64,000 nt of DNA from Chrysomallon squamiferum (lineage: Eukaryota > Mollusca > Gastropoda > Neomphalida > Peltospiridae): NCBI GenBank assembly GCA_012295275.1, contig CM022670.1, positions 20,416,198 to 20,480,197 on the forward strand. The letters run 5' to 3'. The notes under the pieces were generated by a model. It was not told the DNA's origin and ran no database searches. It saw only the letters and a list, made by a program, of their open reading frames with translations. The position numbers and the translations under genes are program-made. This document shows positions 50,750 to 61,817 of the stretch, in pieces; position 1 is the first letter of the stretch; every line of letters starts with the position of its first letter.

Positions 50750-53136
50750 TTATATTAATTCGCAGATAAAAAAACATGTGGCATCACAAGGGAAATCGTT
50801 CCATTTCCAGTCTTGATCATTCCAAAGCACTGAACAGTCTTCTCTTCCTCTGTAGTCATTAGGTTCTCCCTTCGACCAATCAGAAAACGCCACATTTTCA
50901 TTACTAGAGTACCAACGCCACATGCCTTCTTTCTCCTTGTCGGTAGCACCAATGAACACACACTTTGTAGGAGTATCTAGATAAAACATAACGTGAGAGA
51001 CTGATTATTGTATCGTATTTATTACGGTGCATTCAGAAAACAATATCAGCATGTTCACATTTAATTCGTTTTACAATAATAACATAAATACACATATAAA
51101 CGTGCACTCATATAAAAAAAACTACATACTAAAACAATAGATCACATACATACATACACATATACGTTCATTCATGCATACATATATATTTGTTCCAAAA
51201 AAGTAAATAATAGACGAAAATAGATGGTCTTAAATTATTACTGTTACCTCCAATGATATTCTTAATGTATGAATTTTTCTTATCCGTCTTTAGCTCTATA
51301 AGCTGTCCTTTCTCTTTTCCGCAAACCTCTAAAGTCTGTGAAAAATTCTGAGGTTTCCTGTACACCTTGTAGAAAAAAGGGGTCGAAGTTGTGGCCAGCA
51401 CGTATCCCTTGTCAAGTGGAGAAACATCTTGTACGAGCGAGAAAGAGAGAAAAACAAAAATAAGAAAGAAAGGAAAAAAAGAAAAAGAAATAAACGAATT
51501 ATTAATAAACACTCTACTCAAACTCGTACCTATACGTGCTCGAATATCCATATGTATACCCTATGTATATAAATATGATCATATATAAACATGCATAAAT
51601 ATTAATACCAAAATTATGATGACGATGATAATAATAATAATAATATAAGCTTATTTATCAGCTAGATGATTGTATGAATGTTACCTTCAACACATGCTGT
51701 TGTTTTTCCATCTCTAATTACACACGAAGTCCCTTTACGACAGGAATGATTTTCACACAAGAGGGCAAGTATCTGCAATAGGTTGGTAATGGATAAAGTA
51801 CTTATTATTAATAAATAAATAAACGCAAATTTATTCATTATAAAGAAATACTGATTTATTAATGCATAGCGAAATCTTAATTCATTAATGATAATCCCAC
51901 TTTATTAATGAACAACTGCAAGTTTATTAATTAGAATAATAAATTTATTCCTAATCAAAAGGATGCTAATTTAATAACATTTAACGAAATACTTATTTGT
52001 TAACGAAAAACAATACTAGAACAATCATAAATAATGATAATAAAACTGAATTATTAGTGAATAAAGAAATATAGTTTATTAATAAATAAAGTAATTCTAG
52101 TTGTTTATGTGTGAGTAAATGTCAGTTTATTGATTTATAACGAAATACTAATTTATGAAGTATTAAAATCTAGTAGTTAAAAAGTGACTAAAAATTGGCT
52201 AATTTATAATTAAAAAATATCATAAAAATAAAAATAAATAAAACAAAGAAATTCTAGTTTAATAATTATACGTAAATATTAGTTTACCACTGAATGCATA
52301 GATAGTTGTTTATTAACGAATAATTGAATACTAGTTTATTAATTATTAAATATATAGTAGTTTATTAATTCTAAAGAAATATTTATTTATTAACAGATAG
52401 TGATATATTAGTTTATTAATAAATACCAATTTATTAATTAATACAAAAATCTAATTTCTGAATTAATAAAATATACTAGTTTATTTAGGAATAATAATAA
52501 TAAAAAATTTAATGAAGAAATAAAAAAATAATTATTAATTTATTAAAAACAAATAATGTATTATGAATAAATAAATGCTAGTTTACTGATAAATAAATAA
52601 ATTCTACTTTATTATTATAAGGAATTGGTAGTTTATTTGTAAATAAACAAAAACATACTATTTCATTGGAGAATAAATAAATTCTTGTTTATTAATGTGT
52701 AAAAAATATTAGTTTTCTGATCACTAGCGAAATACTGACAGAGAAATACTACTAATAAATGTTAATTCATTAATGAATAGGTTTGTTTCGTACGTACCTG
52801 TGGCCATTTCTTTATTTCAGAGAAAAGGCTTCCATTCATGAACAAAATTCTGTCGTTATCGCCTTCTTGATTTAGTCCGCAAATGTTGGAGGAGACATAA
52901 AAATTCACTGAGACGCAGTTTGCTCTGAAGAGACACTGCTGCACACATCCTAGGAATCCAACATTCTTAACTATTTTAAATGTATTATTCGAGACTCTGT
53001 CACGACGAATGAGATGTTCGAAATGTTTAAGATGTGTACACACTGGAGAGGAACTTCCTACCGTCACAGAGACTTGAAGAAATGCGAGGAAAATTTGCAG
53101 AATATTTTTTATCCTGAATGTATAGGGTGGTTCCAT
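50750..53136 (-). CDS. Secreted PAN/EGF-like/C-type lectin protein, four exons, complete
   Basis: Exons 52798-53136, 51685-51772, 51248-51427 and 50750-50976 join in frame (834 bases, 277 residues plus TAA). All introns are GT-AG. Residues 1-29 are a signal peptide (core ILQIFLAFLQVSV). Residues 33-118 form a PAN/apple domain with Cys 33, 64, 68, 74 and 86. Residues 119-142 are a short Cys-rich EGF-like piece (Cys 119, 124, 130, 140). Residues 160-277 are a C-type lectin domain with canonical Cys 178/274 and 250/266. The EPN at 240-242 and WND at 261-263 are those of calcium-dependent, mannose-type sugar binding. Cys 208 and 270 are extra and may pair. Several N-glycosylation sequons (for example NNT at 50-52, NFS at 174-176). 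Likely an extracellular recognition or immune lectin; ligand not known. Start has A at -3 and G at +4. The family is commonly expanded in molluscs. Confidence 0.85.
51773..52797 (-). repeat. Lectin intron 1, AT-rich TAGTTTATTAAT repeats
   Basis: The 1,025-bp first intron consists almost wholly of irregular repeats of AATAAA, GAAATACTAGTTTATTAAT and similar words, spaced roughly 30-50 bp. It begins at donor GTACGT (52797) and ends at acceptor CCTATTGCAG (51773). No coding content. Confidence 0.65.
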
Positions 53137-53640
53137 TTTGTATTAAATTTAAGCTGTCGTGTATCAGTTTGTTACTACTACTAATAATGTATTCAAAATA
53201 AAATACCGGTAAACCATATAAATCTGTTAACAAGACACGAAACTGACGTATTTATTGGTTTTCGGGTAGGTTATTAAATTTTCGATTGTTTTTATTTCAA
53301 GATAATTGTTTCTTTTTAACATTGATCGATATCATGGAAATAAATCATTAAAGTATTGACATTTTTGTTTGGCCCTGACAATGAAAATTATTGATAACTT
53401 TAGAAAAACATCTAAATAATAATATATGGACTATGACCATTATGTGCATTCACTGACAGCGTAAGTCAAGAGAGCGTAAAAGACTTCTTAATTGTTTCCT
53501 CAAATAATTACCGCAATGTCGATGATAAAGATAACATTTTCTGAAACGAAGAACATTCTTGTTTCACAAATACGTTATTTTATCATGCTTAAACACTAAC
53601 AAGTGTATGTTGATTTGAAATTATCATACATTTTTTTTTC
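53137..53640. other. 5' flank of the lectin gene
   Basis: About 500 bp between the lectin start codon and the tandem duplication. It should contain promoter and 5' UTR of the minus-strand lectin gene. I see no secure TATA box or other named element. Confidence 0.35.
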
Positions 53641-53861
53641 CAGCGGTTTATCCATACAAACTAATAATTTATATTTCAACCCCAGAACGCGAAATAATAA
53701 CTGAGTTGTCCACTTATTGAACTTTGTGGTTTAATTTTGACAGTTTTCAAACTACTGTTCATGTTACTTTTAACAAAATATTAAATAATTAAAAATATCA
53801 TTGTCTTCTTCAATTAATTTATAAATAATTTAATAACTTTAAAAATGGATATTTTTCAGTC

Positions 53862-54050
53862 ATGGTCTATATATTATCTAAGTGTTTTCATTATAAATAT
53901 ATGACTCCCAGTTCAGATAAATGGGTTTATAGGTTTCTGGGCTGTAAATATGGCATTTCCTGTCCCAAATTATATGCAGAATACACCTTACTGCTTAATA
54001 ATCTAAGAACTGAAAAAGAAAATCTACAGAATGAATTAAAGAACAAATAA
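53862..54050 (+). CDS. Possible 62-residue ORF in left copy of the duplication
   Basis: ATG to TAA, 62 residues, preceded by an acceptor-like ATATTTTTCAG. The C-terminal third (LYAEYTLLLNNL, then RTEKENLQNELKNK) has a coiled-coil look with heptad-like leucines; the middle has a cysteine pair (GCKYGISCP). In the right copy the frame is broken by a 4-base deletion near 54880, so at most one copy could be coding. No family is recognised. It could be a terminal exon of a longer gene or chance. Confidence 0.25.
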   Translation: MVYILSKCFHYKYMTPSSDKWVYRFLGCKYGISCPKLYAEYTLLLNNLRTEKENLQNELKNK

Positions 54051-54327
54051 AACTTTAACGAAAATTTAATAATATAAATATTAACATTATTAGCTGTTAA
54101 TAATACTTTTTGTATTGCGATAAGAGAAAGGAAAAGGTCTATCGCCATTCAGATTGTGTAGAAGTAACCTTTGTTTTCACATAAACCTTCCCAAAGACAA
54201 GAGAAAAAACGTGCTGTAGTCTTTACTAAACCTGTAGTGACTGCAAAGTATAGATCCATCAAAGCATGTCACTTTTCGGCCTCGCCTCTTCTTTCAACAA
54301 TCTACAGTTATTCAGATATTTCAGGTA

Positions 54328-54576
54328 TTATTCAGACATCATTCAAATCATTCAGATATTATTCGGACGTTATTCAGATCATTCAGGTATTTTTCAGACC
54401 TTATTCACGTCTTTCCGGTATTATTCAGACGTTATTCAGATCAGTCAGGTATTATTCAGACCTTATTCAGGTCTTTCCGGTATCATTCAGATGTTAATCC
54501 AGTTCATTCAGGTATTATTCAGACGTTATTCAGATCATTCAGGTATTATTCAGACCTTATTCACATCTTTATCACA
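54328..54576. repeat. 31-bp minisatellite, left array
   Basis: About eight units of 31 bp with consensus halves TTATTCAGACGTTATT and CAGATCATTCAGGTA; variants carry CCTTATTCACGTCTTTCCGG. Positions 54308-54327 hold a partial unit. Confidence 0.85.
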
Positions 54577-55269
54577 GCGGTTTATCCATACAAACTAATA
54601 ATTTATATTTCAATCCCAGAACGCGAAATAATAACTGAGTTGTCCACTTATTGAACTTTGTGGTTTAATTTTGACAGTTTTCAAACTACTGTTCATGTTA
54701 CTTTTAACAAAATATTAAATAATTAAAAATATCATTGTCTTCTTCAATTAATTTATAAATAATTTAATAACTTTCAAAATGGATATCTTTCAGTCATGGT
54801 CTATATATTATCTAAGTGTTTTCATTATAAATATATGACTCCTTGTTCAGATAAATGGGTTTATAGGTTTCTGGGCTGTCCCAAATTTCCTGTCCCAAAT
54901 TATATGCAGAATACACCTTACTGCTTAATAATCTAAGAACTGAAAAAGAAAATCTACAGAATGAATTAAAGAAAAAATAAAGCTTTAAAGAAAATTTAGT
55001 AATATATATATTAACATTATTAGCTGTTAATAAAACTTTTTGTATTGCGATAAGAGAAAGGAAAAGGTCTATCGCCATTCAGATTGTGTAGAAGTAACCT
55101 TTGTTTTCACATAAACCTTCCCAAAGACAAGAGAAAAAACATGCTGTAGTCTTTAATAAACTTCTAGTGACTGGAAAGTATAGGATCCATCAAAGCGTGT
55201 CACGCGTCGGCCTTGCCTCTTCTTTCAACAATCTACAGATACTCAAAAGTTATTCAGATCTTTCAGGTA

Positions 55270-55395
55270 TTATTCAGACATCATTCAGATCATTCAGATA
55301 TTATTCGGACGTTATTCAGATCATTCAGGTATTATTCAGACCTTATTCACATCTTTCAGGTATTATTCAGATGTTAATCCAGTTCATTCAGGTAT
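55270..55395. repeat. 31-bp minisatellite, right array
   Basis: About four units of the same 31-bp repeat, ending in GGTATTATTACATTTCACC where similarity to the left copy stops. Confidence 0.85.
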
Positions 55396-56601
55396 TATTA
55401 CATTTCACCCCAGAATGACAAATTGTGACAAATCATTACGTAACGGTCTTTTTAGTAATTGGGAAAGCATTAATTAGTATCTAATAACAAAAAGCTACTG
55501 AACCATTCATCCGGAAAATAAACAATTAAAAATAAAGGATTAAACACTTTTTGACAGATGCAAATTAATACACTTCCAAAGCAGTGGCTATCTGATCTTT
55601 ATTAATTCACTAACATTTCTTAAAATACCTTCATGGAATACATTTTTTCACTGGCGTTTCTGTTGGTTTTGTAGTCATAATTATAAATGAAAATGATAAT
55701 CGACTGCAACGATCAATAACTCACTGCAATAGGATCATTTGTACACTGCAACATTCTCACTTGAACTGTCGTCACAGAAACTGAAACAAAGCGCGGCTAA
55801 TTTAAAAGTAGCCAATTACAAAAAAAAAAAAAAAAAAAAAAAAACAAAAAAAAAAAAAACGGTTTTCTTAATTTCTGGAAGCCGGACAAATGATTCGGTA
55901 TCTATAGTAACATCATTTGTAAACTGAACTTCTTTTCACTAACAATTTTCACCAGTTATGAAAAAACATACATTTTATCGGGACGGAAAAACAATTAGTA
56001 TGTAAACAGATTATAATAGTTACTTAGAACAAGTGCAAGTATGGTAAATAAATGAAATAATTTGTTAGGGGGAACCGTGTGGATTGGAATTTTAATGGTT
56101 TGTGAGAATGAGACAAATCTTAGAAAATAAAATATCTAGGGCTCTTTCATTATACAAATTAATAATTTTAAATCTGACAATATTTTCTGATTAACGAACA
56201 TTTATTTTGTTTTATTTTACTGTATTGGAATAACTCAGATGCAGATTTAATTGTATCGACATAAATGCTTGGTCAATCACCATTTGATTGTTTCATGGCA
56301 GGATTTCACATAATGTCCCATTACTTAAAACGTAGTGAGGTGATGTCCCTTTTTCAAGCATCAAAGATACATTTGTTTAGAGATTCATTACAAAAATAAA
56401 TTTTGAGGGTTTTATTTCTTTATTTCATTCTAATCCTATCTTCTTATTCTTATTATTATAAGCTCTCGTTCAAAATTTAATCTTCTACTTTGCTGAAACT
56501 ATTAGATCAATATAAATGTATATAATTTAGTAAAAGATAGATTAATTTTAGTCTATAAAAATTTATTTTTTGTTGACGCTTGTTAAAGTACAAATTAATT
56601 T

Positions 56602-56603
<2 letters not shown>

Positions 56604-56645
<42 letters not shown>
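56604..56645. repeat. Poly-A tract
   Basis: Pure A run of about 41 bases. The Phe-rich frame opposite it is an artefact. Confidence 0.95.
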
Positions 56646-56647
<2 letters not shown>

Positions 56648-57195
56648 ATACCAGATGACCTCTAAATTAGAAACATCAAAAGTAAAAAAATAAATAAATA
56701 ATAATAATAACAAGCCTCCTTCATTTACCTGTGGTAAGTACAGTGATAAACTTTAATTTTTAAAGTGTTATTTAAATTATTCTTCTTCTTCATCTTATTA
56801 TTATTCATATATAAACCTCCTAATTGTTTATTTATTTCGTTTGTGTAAAATGGAAAGATTTTTCTTTTTAAATTGAAGTTCTGATCACATTTTTACTTTA
56901 CTTACTAGATCGTATATAATTATGGTGAAGGTCAAAAAATATATTTAAAGAAGAAAAGTTTTGTTTTCAGTATTAAAAAATTCATCGTTTAGATGTTAAC
57001 AATCTAAGTATTTAAACAAGGAAAACAACTCTCATTTCTTTATGTACTAGAGTAAGCTTTGACTACGATTATCTACCTTAAATTACTTTCAAATTTTTCC
57101 TATCGAGCAGTTTTTCCGGTAAACAAAATAATAAAATAAACAAAAGATTATCTAGACGAAAGAATGAAGGAAAGAAAAATTGTGATTTAACAATA

Positions 57196-57284
57196 ATAAT
57201 AATAATAATGATTTAACAATAATAATAATAATAATAAAAATAAAATAAATAATAATAATAATGATGATGATGATGATGATGATA
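57196..57284. repeat. AAT and ATG trinucleotide repeats
   Basis: AATAAT runs, twice introduced by TGATTTAACA, then AATAAA and GATGATGATGATGATGATG. Confidence 0.9.
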
Positions 57285-57799
57285 TTACTATCAGCACCTC
57301 TGTGTGTATGTAAAAATATAAATAAGTAACATTCCTAAAAAAACGTGTTCCGACTGAGATTATTTAATTATCACGAAATAAAATATTTCTATAGTAAGTT
57401 ACATTGTTGCAATTACCAAAACTGTCATGTGTGTTCTGTAATGTATATGGAAATGTATTACTTTAGCAATAATGTTGTAATTATATTAATCCTGTTAACA
57501 TCAGCGAACATACCTGCAAAACTTGTTATTTTGTCATTATTTTATAAATGTAATTATTGGTTGCTACATACAAATAAACCAGTAGTTAAAAGTGTACATA
57601 CGAATTTATATGACCTGTATATTCGTATCAATTATAATTTTAGTAAGTATATATATAATGATTTACAGCTGGTACTTTATTAAGTAAATTTGGCTAATTA
57701 TATACTATGTTTTACAAAGGAAGCATTAAGTATATAATCCTAAAATTACCGAAAAACAACGGGAACCAAACAAAATAACAATAAATATCAAAGAAAAAT

Positions 57800-58380
57800 T
57801 TAAATCGAATGTTCTTTTGGAATTTCCCTCTTAATGAGGCAGACGTCACGAACCGTTTGTCGCGTTTCTTTAAAGTATTTTGGTTTTGGAATGCAATCAA
57901 TCCATAAATATATTTGATAAGGTTGCAATATCTTCATGAAGTCAGACCAAGGTACAGCTATCAGCACACCATTGCACAAACCAATGTCACTTTCGTATCC
58001 CATTACCATTTCGTATTTCAGTAAAGGGTCCAAATGTTTAACAACAATCGAATCCAAATCAAAATACATTCCTCCAAATTCTAGCACAGCTTCCAGGCGC
58101 ATGACGTCAGAGATATGTTGTGGAACTTTTACTGGTCGACCATATATTTCTGTTGGAATTTGTTTCTTTCTGTTGGAATTAGATATAGCTTATGAATCGC
58201 ATTTCTTTAAAATAAACAAGAAAATAAATATATTCGGTCAGGTTGCAAACGTTTCTGTGCTGCTAAAAATGCTATCATGTAATGAAACGGAAAAGGTTTC
58301 TGTTCTGGACCAAGACAGGAAAGCCAGACGAAATGTACCAAACAACTCGTCGAACGTGTTTTATTGTTTTGTTATAATTC
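57800..58380 (-). pseudogene. DXD-type glycosyltransferase (Gly_transf_sug/GT32-like), apparently broken
   Basis: Minus-strand frame pieces match the DXD sugar-transferase family, relatives of alpha-1,4-galactosyl/GlcNAc transferases of the Golgi. In order: VHFVW (about 58338), FPFHYMIAFLAA with RLQPDRIYLF, then IPTE, IYGRPVKVPQHISDV, MRLEAVLEFGGMYFDLD (FGG plus the DLD metal-binding DXD, near 58060), LDPLLKYEMVMGYE and LCNGVLIAVPWSDFMKIL. Two lesions are visible: an in-frame TAA just after the RIYLFSCLF stretch, with about 20 family residues missing there, and a 20-bp tandem duplication (ATTCCAACAGAAA present twice, about 58140-58180) that shifts the frame before IYGRPV. After SDFMKIL the last 35 or so residues to the TAA at 57800 do not resemble the family end as I know it. 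An alternative is a very short unusual intron over the lesions. No N-terminal membrane anchor is seen. Confidence 0.6.
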
Positions 58381-58511
58381 ACTCGTGATGTTACATTTGT
58401 TTAAAAGTTTTATTACTGTGGTAGATATGATATTCAACAGATTTATTTTCTTTTTGTTGGGTTTAAAGCATAAAGAGTTATTTTGTTTAGAAACTCCAGA
58501 ATAGTTTTTTC

Positions 58512-58667
58512 TCACAGCTTAGAATTTTCGAAAGTCTCGAATACATTTTTTTTAAGAAGTTTTCTTAATTCATATTCCAATTCAGAACGCGACTTACCAA
58601 AACAGATATTAGTATTAAACTGCGTAATACAATTTTGTAGAATTTTCTTTAACCACGAGGAAACCAT
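58512..58667 (-). CDS. Uncertain small ORF upstream of the transferase relic
   Basis: A 51-residue frame from ATG 58667 to TGA 58512, open further 5' for about 11 codons. It contains SSWLKKILQNCITQFNTN and SELEYELRKLLKKNVFETF, amphipathic and charged unlike the local AT noise. A donor-like GTAAGT occurs inside it (about 58592-58597). It may be an exon of an unknown gene or of the broken transferase locus; no family recognised. Confidence 0.2.
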   Translation of the reverse strand: MVSSWLKKILQNCITQFNTNICFGKSRSELEYELRKLLKKNVFETFENSKL

Positions 58668-58700
58668 CTCATTGTCAACGTGAATGTCATGCGTCTTTCA

Positions 58701-59995
58701 GCAACAGGACATAATATATATTCTACAAACATTTATGATAATACCCCACAAGAAACTGGTTTAAAACTGATTTAACTTAATATATCATTGATTAACCTTT
58801 GCATTCCTCGTATTAGAAATATATATTATTACAATTAGTCTAAAATAAGTGAAGCTTAGGTTTACTGGATGTTTATTTTTTTTTTAGCTGTGTCCAAAAT
58901 ACGCATATTCAAATGAATAAAAAAAAAAAAAATAATATTCACCCTTGCTACCTGATTCATCCTAGAATGGATGGAAAAGCCAGATCACAATTTTTGCTCA
59001 AAATTCCGAACACATCTGTTTTCAATGAAGAATTTTTAACATGTCACTTTATACTTGTTAAAAATATGAATGTGCTAAAAAATAAATAAAAAGATACAGA
59101 CTAACAGATGAAATTTAAGTAAATTATTCTGAATATTTTAGTGGATAAATGATACCTTCAATACTGGATTAAGAAACCATTAACTCAGAACATTTTAACG
59201 TAACCCTTTTTGTGTCTGTGTTGTACATGCTTTTTGTAACAAAAATGACGTTGAAAATTGTTTTACATCATTATCTCATCCAGCAAATATTAGAAACATG
59301 TATTTACAAAACAATATCCCCGGAGACAAAGATCAGTAATGTGTAAGGAAAAATTGTTATCTGACCGTTTGTCAATGTTTTTCCTGTTAACATTCTTTTA
59401 CTCACCCCTTATTTGACAGTTACCTGTATCCATTTCTACTCTTGATTAGGACCAATTGTCTAAATATTATTCAACTTGATTATGTTTTGTTTTCTGGATG
59501 ATTGTATTGCCTTCGCTTTGCAGATATTTAATTAATATCTATTAGTTAACGCGTAACATGTGATTTTATATCATTTTCAATCTTAGCTAAACACCTAACC
59601 CTTAAATATGAGAGAATCAATTTTACACTATGATATTTTGGAAATATTTCAAACGAGTTTTGTCATTAGGAAGACTGGTGCTTTAAAGCTAATACAAAAT
59701 GCATGTATAGTATTTGTGAACGCAGCGCCTCGTAACTTGACAATTTCGTAGTATCGTTGTAAAACCTCTTCTACATGCAGTGCAATAATGTGGTGGAGCC
59801 AGTTTTCATCTTACAGTTTTGGTTTGTTAATTTTGCATGTCTAAATGTGACGGTATCTCTGACAGTAAGTGTTTAGGAAACATTTTGAGTGAATGAATAA
59901 TTATGGGTGGAACATATTTTGCATTAGGCAATTTGTTTAATTTATATATAACATACTAAGTAAATACATCCTAAAATTTAACAGGTGAATGGTGA
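58701..59995. other. Gene-free stretch
   Basis: About 1.3 kb of unique AT-rich sequence with scattered CpGs. I see no repeats of note and no supportable coding sequence. Confidence 0.4.
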
Positions 59996-60286
59996 AAACC
60001 AGTCAGTTTAATTTATGAACTTAATTTATGCAGATATTCTCGAAAATGTTACTGTGGTGAAGATATTCTCGAAGATCATAACTGTGTCGTAAACATAACG
60101 TCAGAGTATCGTTTGAAATGTGTCGTAATCAAGAGTATCGTCGTGTCTTTATTTTGTTTACTACCCATGCTTATTGATTTTACTAATGGCATTACAAACA
60201 ACAGCTCTTCAGAATGTAGACATGCAAGTAACAATCAGTTAATCTATTCAGAATTTTATACAGAACAAAATAATCCAAACTGCATG
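59996..60286 (+). other. Open frame with hydrophobic segment, possible exon
   Basis: One frame is open from 59996 to a TGA at 60311 and contains a hydrophobic stretch (IVVSLFCLLPMLI) followed by SSSECRHASNNQL and EFYTEQNNPNCM, then a donor-like GTAAAT at 60287. Cysteines and polar residues on both sides look protein-like. However there is no ATG upstream of the hydrophobic segment in this frame, so it cannot start a signal peptide by itself. It could be an internal exon. Confidence 0.2.
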
Positions 60287-61562
60287 GTAAATTTGGTCGA
60301 AAAGTATATTTGACCAATATCTACATAGAATCTTTTCTTCAATTTGGTTTTAACAGTCATTTAGCAAGTAAACATGATTGACCAACGATAAAAAAATGGT
60401 CCAAAACGACCACCAAAATTGGATAGCCAGAAGCTGTAAGCATTAGCAGATTGTGATAGATATCATCAGCAAACCTTTTTTTATGCAGTATGCGGTATGT
60501 GCAGTGCGCGTGTCATGCATGGTTACGACAGATGGTTAATAAACGACACTGTAAACAACAGGGTTAGACGTGTTGTTAATTGTTACAGTAATAATCATTG
60601 GCTAACGACATTTATAAAGACACTTTCGAGACGTAGGCAATTATACAGTAAAAAACACACACAAAAAAAACAACAAACAAACAAACAAAAGAAAACCTAT
60701 TAAAAGTAAATGTTATACTGTGATTATTAAATATTAATTGTATCCTTAACTAATTAGAGGTCTAATAAACCAAGCTAGTAATTAGAATAAGTCTTAATAA
60801 AGTACAGTGATTTTACAATACAATATGGTTTCCCGGTAACTTATATGCACGTTTTAGATGTCATCTTTGTGTTGGTAGCATTTTGACTATATACAAAAAA
60901 TTACGTTTAACTTGTAATTCAATGTATAAAAAGTCTTAAATAAATATATATTATTAAAATATGTTATTAATTTAGATGTCTTTTTATACACTAAAGAATA
61001 TGCTAAACCTATATTTTTTGGTGTATTCATTTGAAGCCATTTTGACATTTCAAATGGCTTGTTGATTGGATTTAAAGAACCAACACAATGAACCGTCTGT
61101 TTCACATTTCTGTATAAAATTTGAAGATTTTTATTTTTATTTTATAGCAATTTTCTCCTGTAATATTATTCGAATGATCAAATTTTGGGGAGTATAGGCG
61201 ATTTTGAATTGTGAATCAAGTAGATCCAATCCTCTTAGTTGAATTACCAATTTATTAATTGTTTTATGGCAAGCATTATATGTATGTTTACTTAAAGCAT
61301 GAATATATAAATGTACACTATGAAGCAGTTCTATATTACAAATAATTATTTCTATTACAATTTCTAATACTGAATGTGCTAAGGCAACTTTGGCACACGC
61401 ACGCGGATCGATCTATTGACACTTGGCTAACATAAACAATGTATATTTCTCTTTGGTCTAGAAAAACAACAATGAACTACGCATGATTCTTGTAACATGT
61501 GTAAAAGGGATTATATCAATTTAAAATCATCAGCCACTTCTGATTCACATGCAAACAATGTA
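60287..61562. other. Gene-free stretch
   Basis: About 1.3 kb of unique sequence with no supported gene; short frames on either strand lack motifs and splice support. Confidence 0.4.
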
Positions 61563-61817
61563 TCACGTGACTATTTTATGTTTTTCTCTTTCTCCAATAT
61601 TTGACTCCTGACATGCCAGGTCAATACACTGACTGTACTTTCCGCGACTGTGATGAATTTTTTTATGCTTGTCGTAGTTGCCGTTGTTTGTAACGTATCC
61701 GTACATTGACATAGTCGAAGACATTGGAGAAATTGGTTTGGTCATAATGTTAGACAGTACCGAAGCTGCAGACAAAAGTATAATTATTAATAATTTATTG
61801 TTTTGTGGTGAATGCAT
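61563..61817 (-). CDS. Candidate small secreted protein, 84 residues
   Basis: ATG at 61817-61815 to TGA at 61565-61563, single exon as read. Residues 1-22 look like a signal peptide (MHSPQNNK then LLIIILLSAASVLS). The remainder is polar: MTKPISPMSSTMSMYGYV, NNGNYDKHKKIHHSRGKYS, then QCIDLACQE with the only two cysteines, and a charged end. Basic sites KHKK and SRGK could be processing points, so a prohormone or a short secreted peptide is possible. Base composition is richer in GC and CpG than the flanks, which supports coding. Against it: the ATG context is weak (T at -3), no poly-A signal is obvious close by, and no family is recognised. It may instead be a first exon of a longer gene. Confidence 0.35.
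   Translation of the reverse strand: MHSPQNNKLLIIILLSAASVLSNIMTKPISPMSSTMSMYGYVTNNGNYDKHKKIHHSRGKYSQCIDLACQESNIGEREKHKIVT

Larger units (their letters stand above)
53641..55395. repeat. 934-bp tandem segmental duplication with internal minisatellite
   Basis: The left copy runs 53641-54574 and the right copy 54575 to about 55395. Both begin CAGCGGTTTATCCATACAAA and stay nearly identical for about 650 bp, with a few substitutions and one 4-base length difference. Each ends in a 31-bp minisatellite: about eight units in the left (54328-54576), about four in the right (55270-55395). The similarity implies recent duplication. The nature of the unit (mobile element or plain segment) is not clear; I see no terminal inverted repeats or transposase. 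Confidence 0.85.
55400..57799. other. Gene-free stretch with poly-A and trinucleotide repeats
   Basis: About 2.4 kb with poly-A tracts at 55820-55860 and 56604-56645 and AAT/ATG runs at 57196-57284. The open frames here (for example plus 57345-57683) are AT-driven, have no motifs and lack splice support. I see no gene. Confidence 0.5.

Noticed and set aside
54171-54598. Repetitive YYSDVIQIIQ-type proteins on the plus strand
   Set aside because: They are the 31-bp minisatellite read in two frames; unit length is not a multiple of three and no start or splice signal supports them.
57936-58388. Plus-strand open frame of 150 codons over the glycosyltransferase relic
   Set aside because: It is the antisense shadow of the minus-strand transferase motifs; its own product shows no family features.
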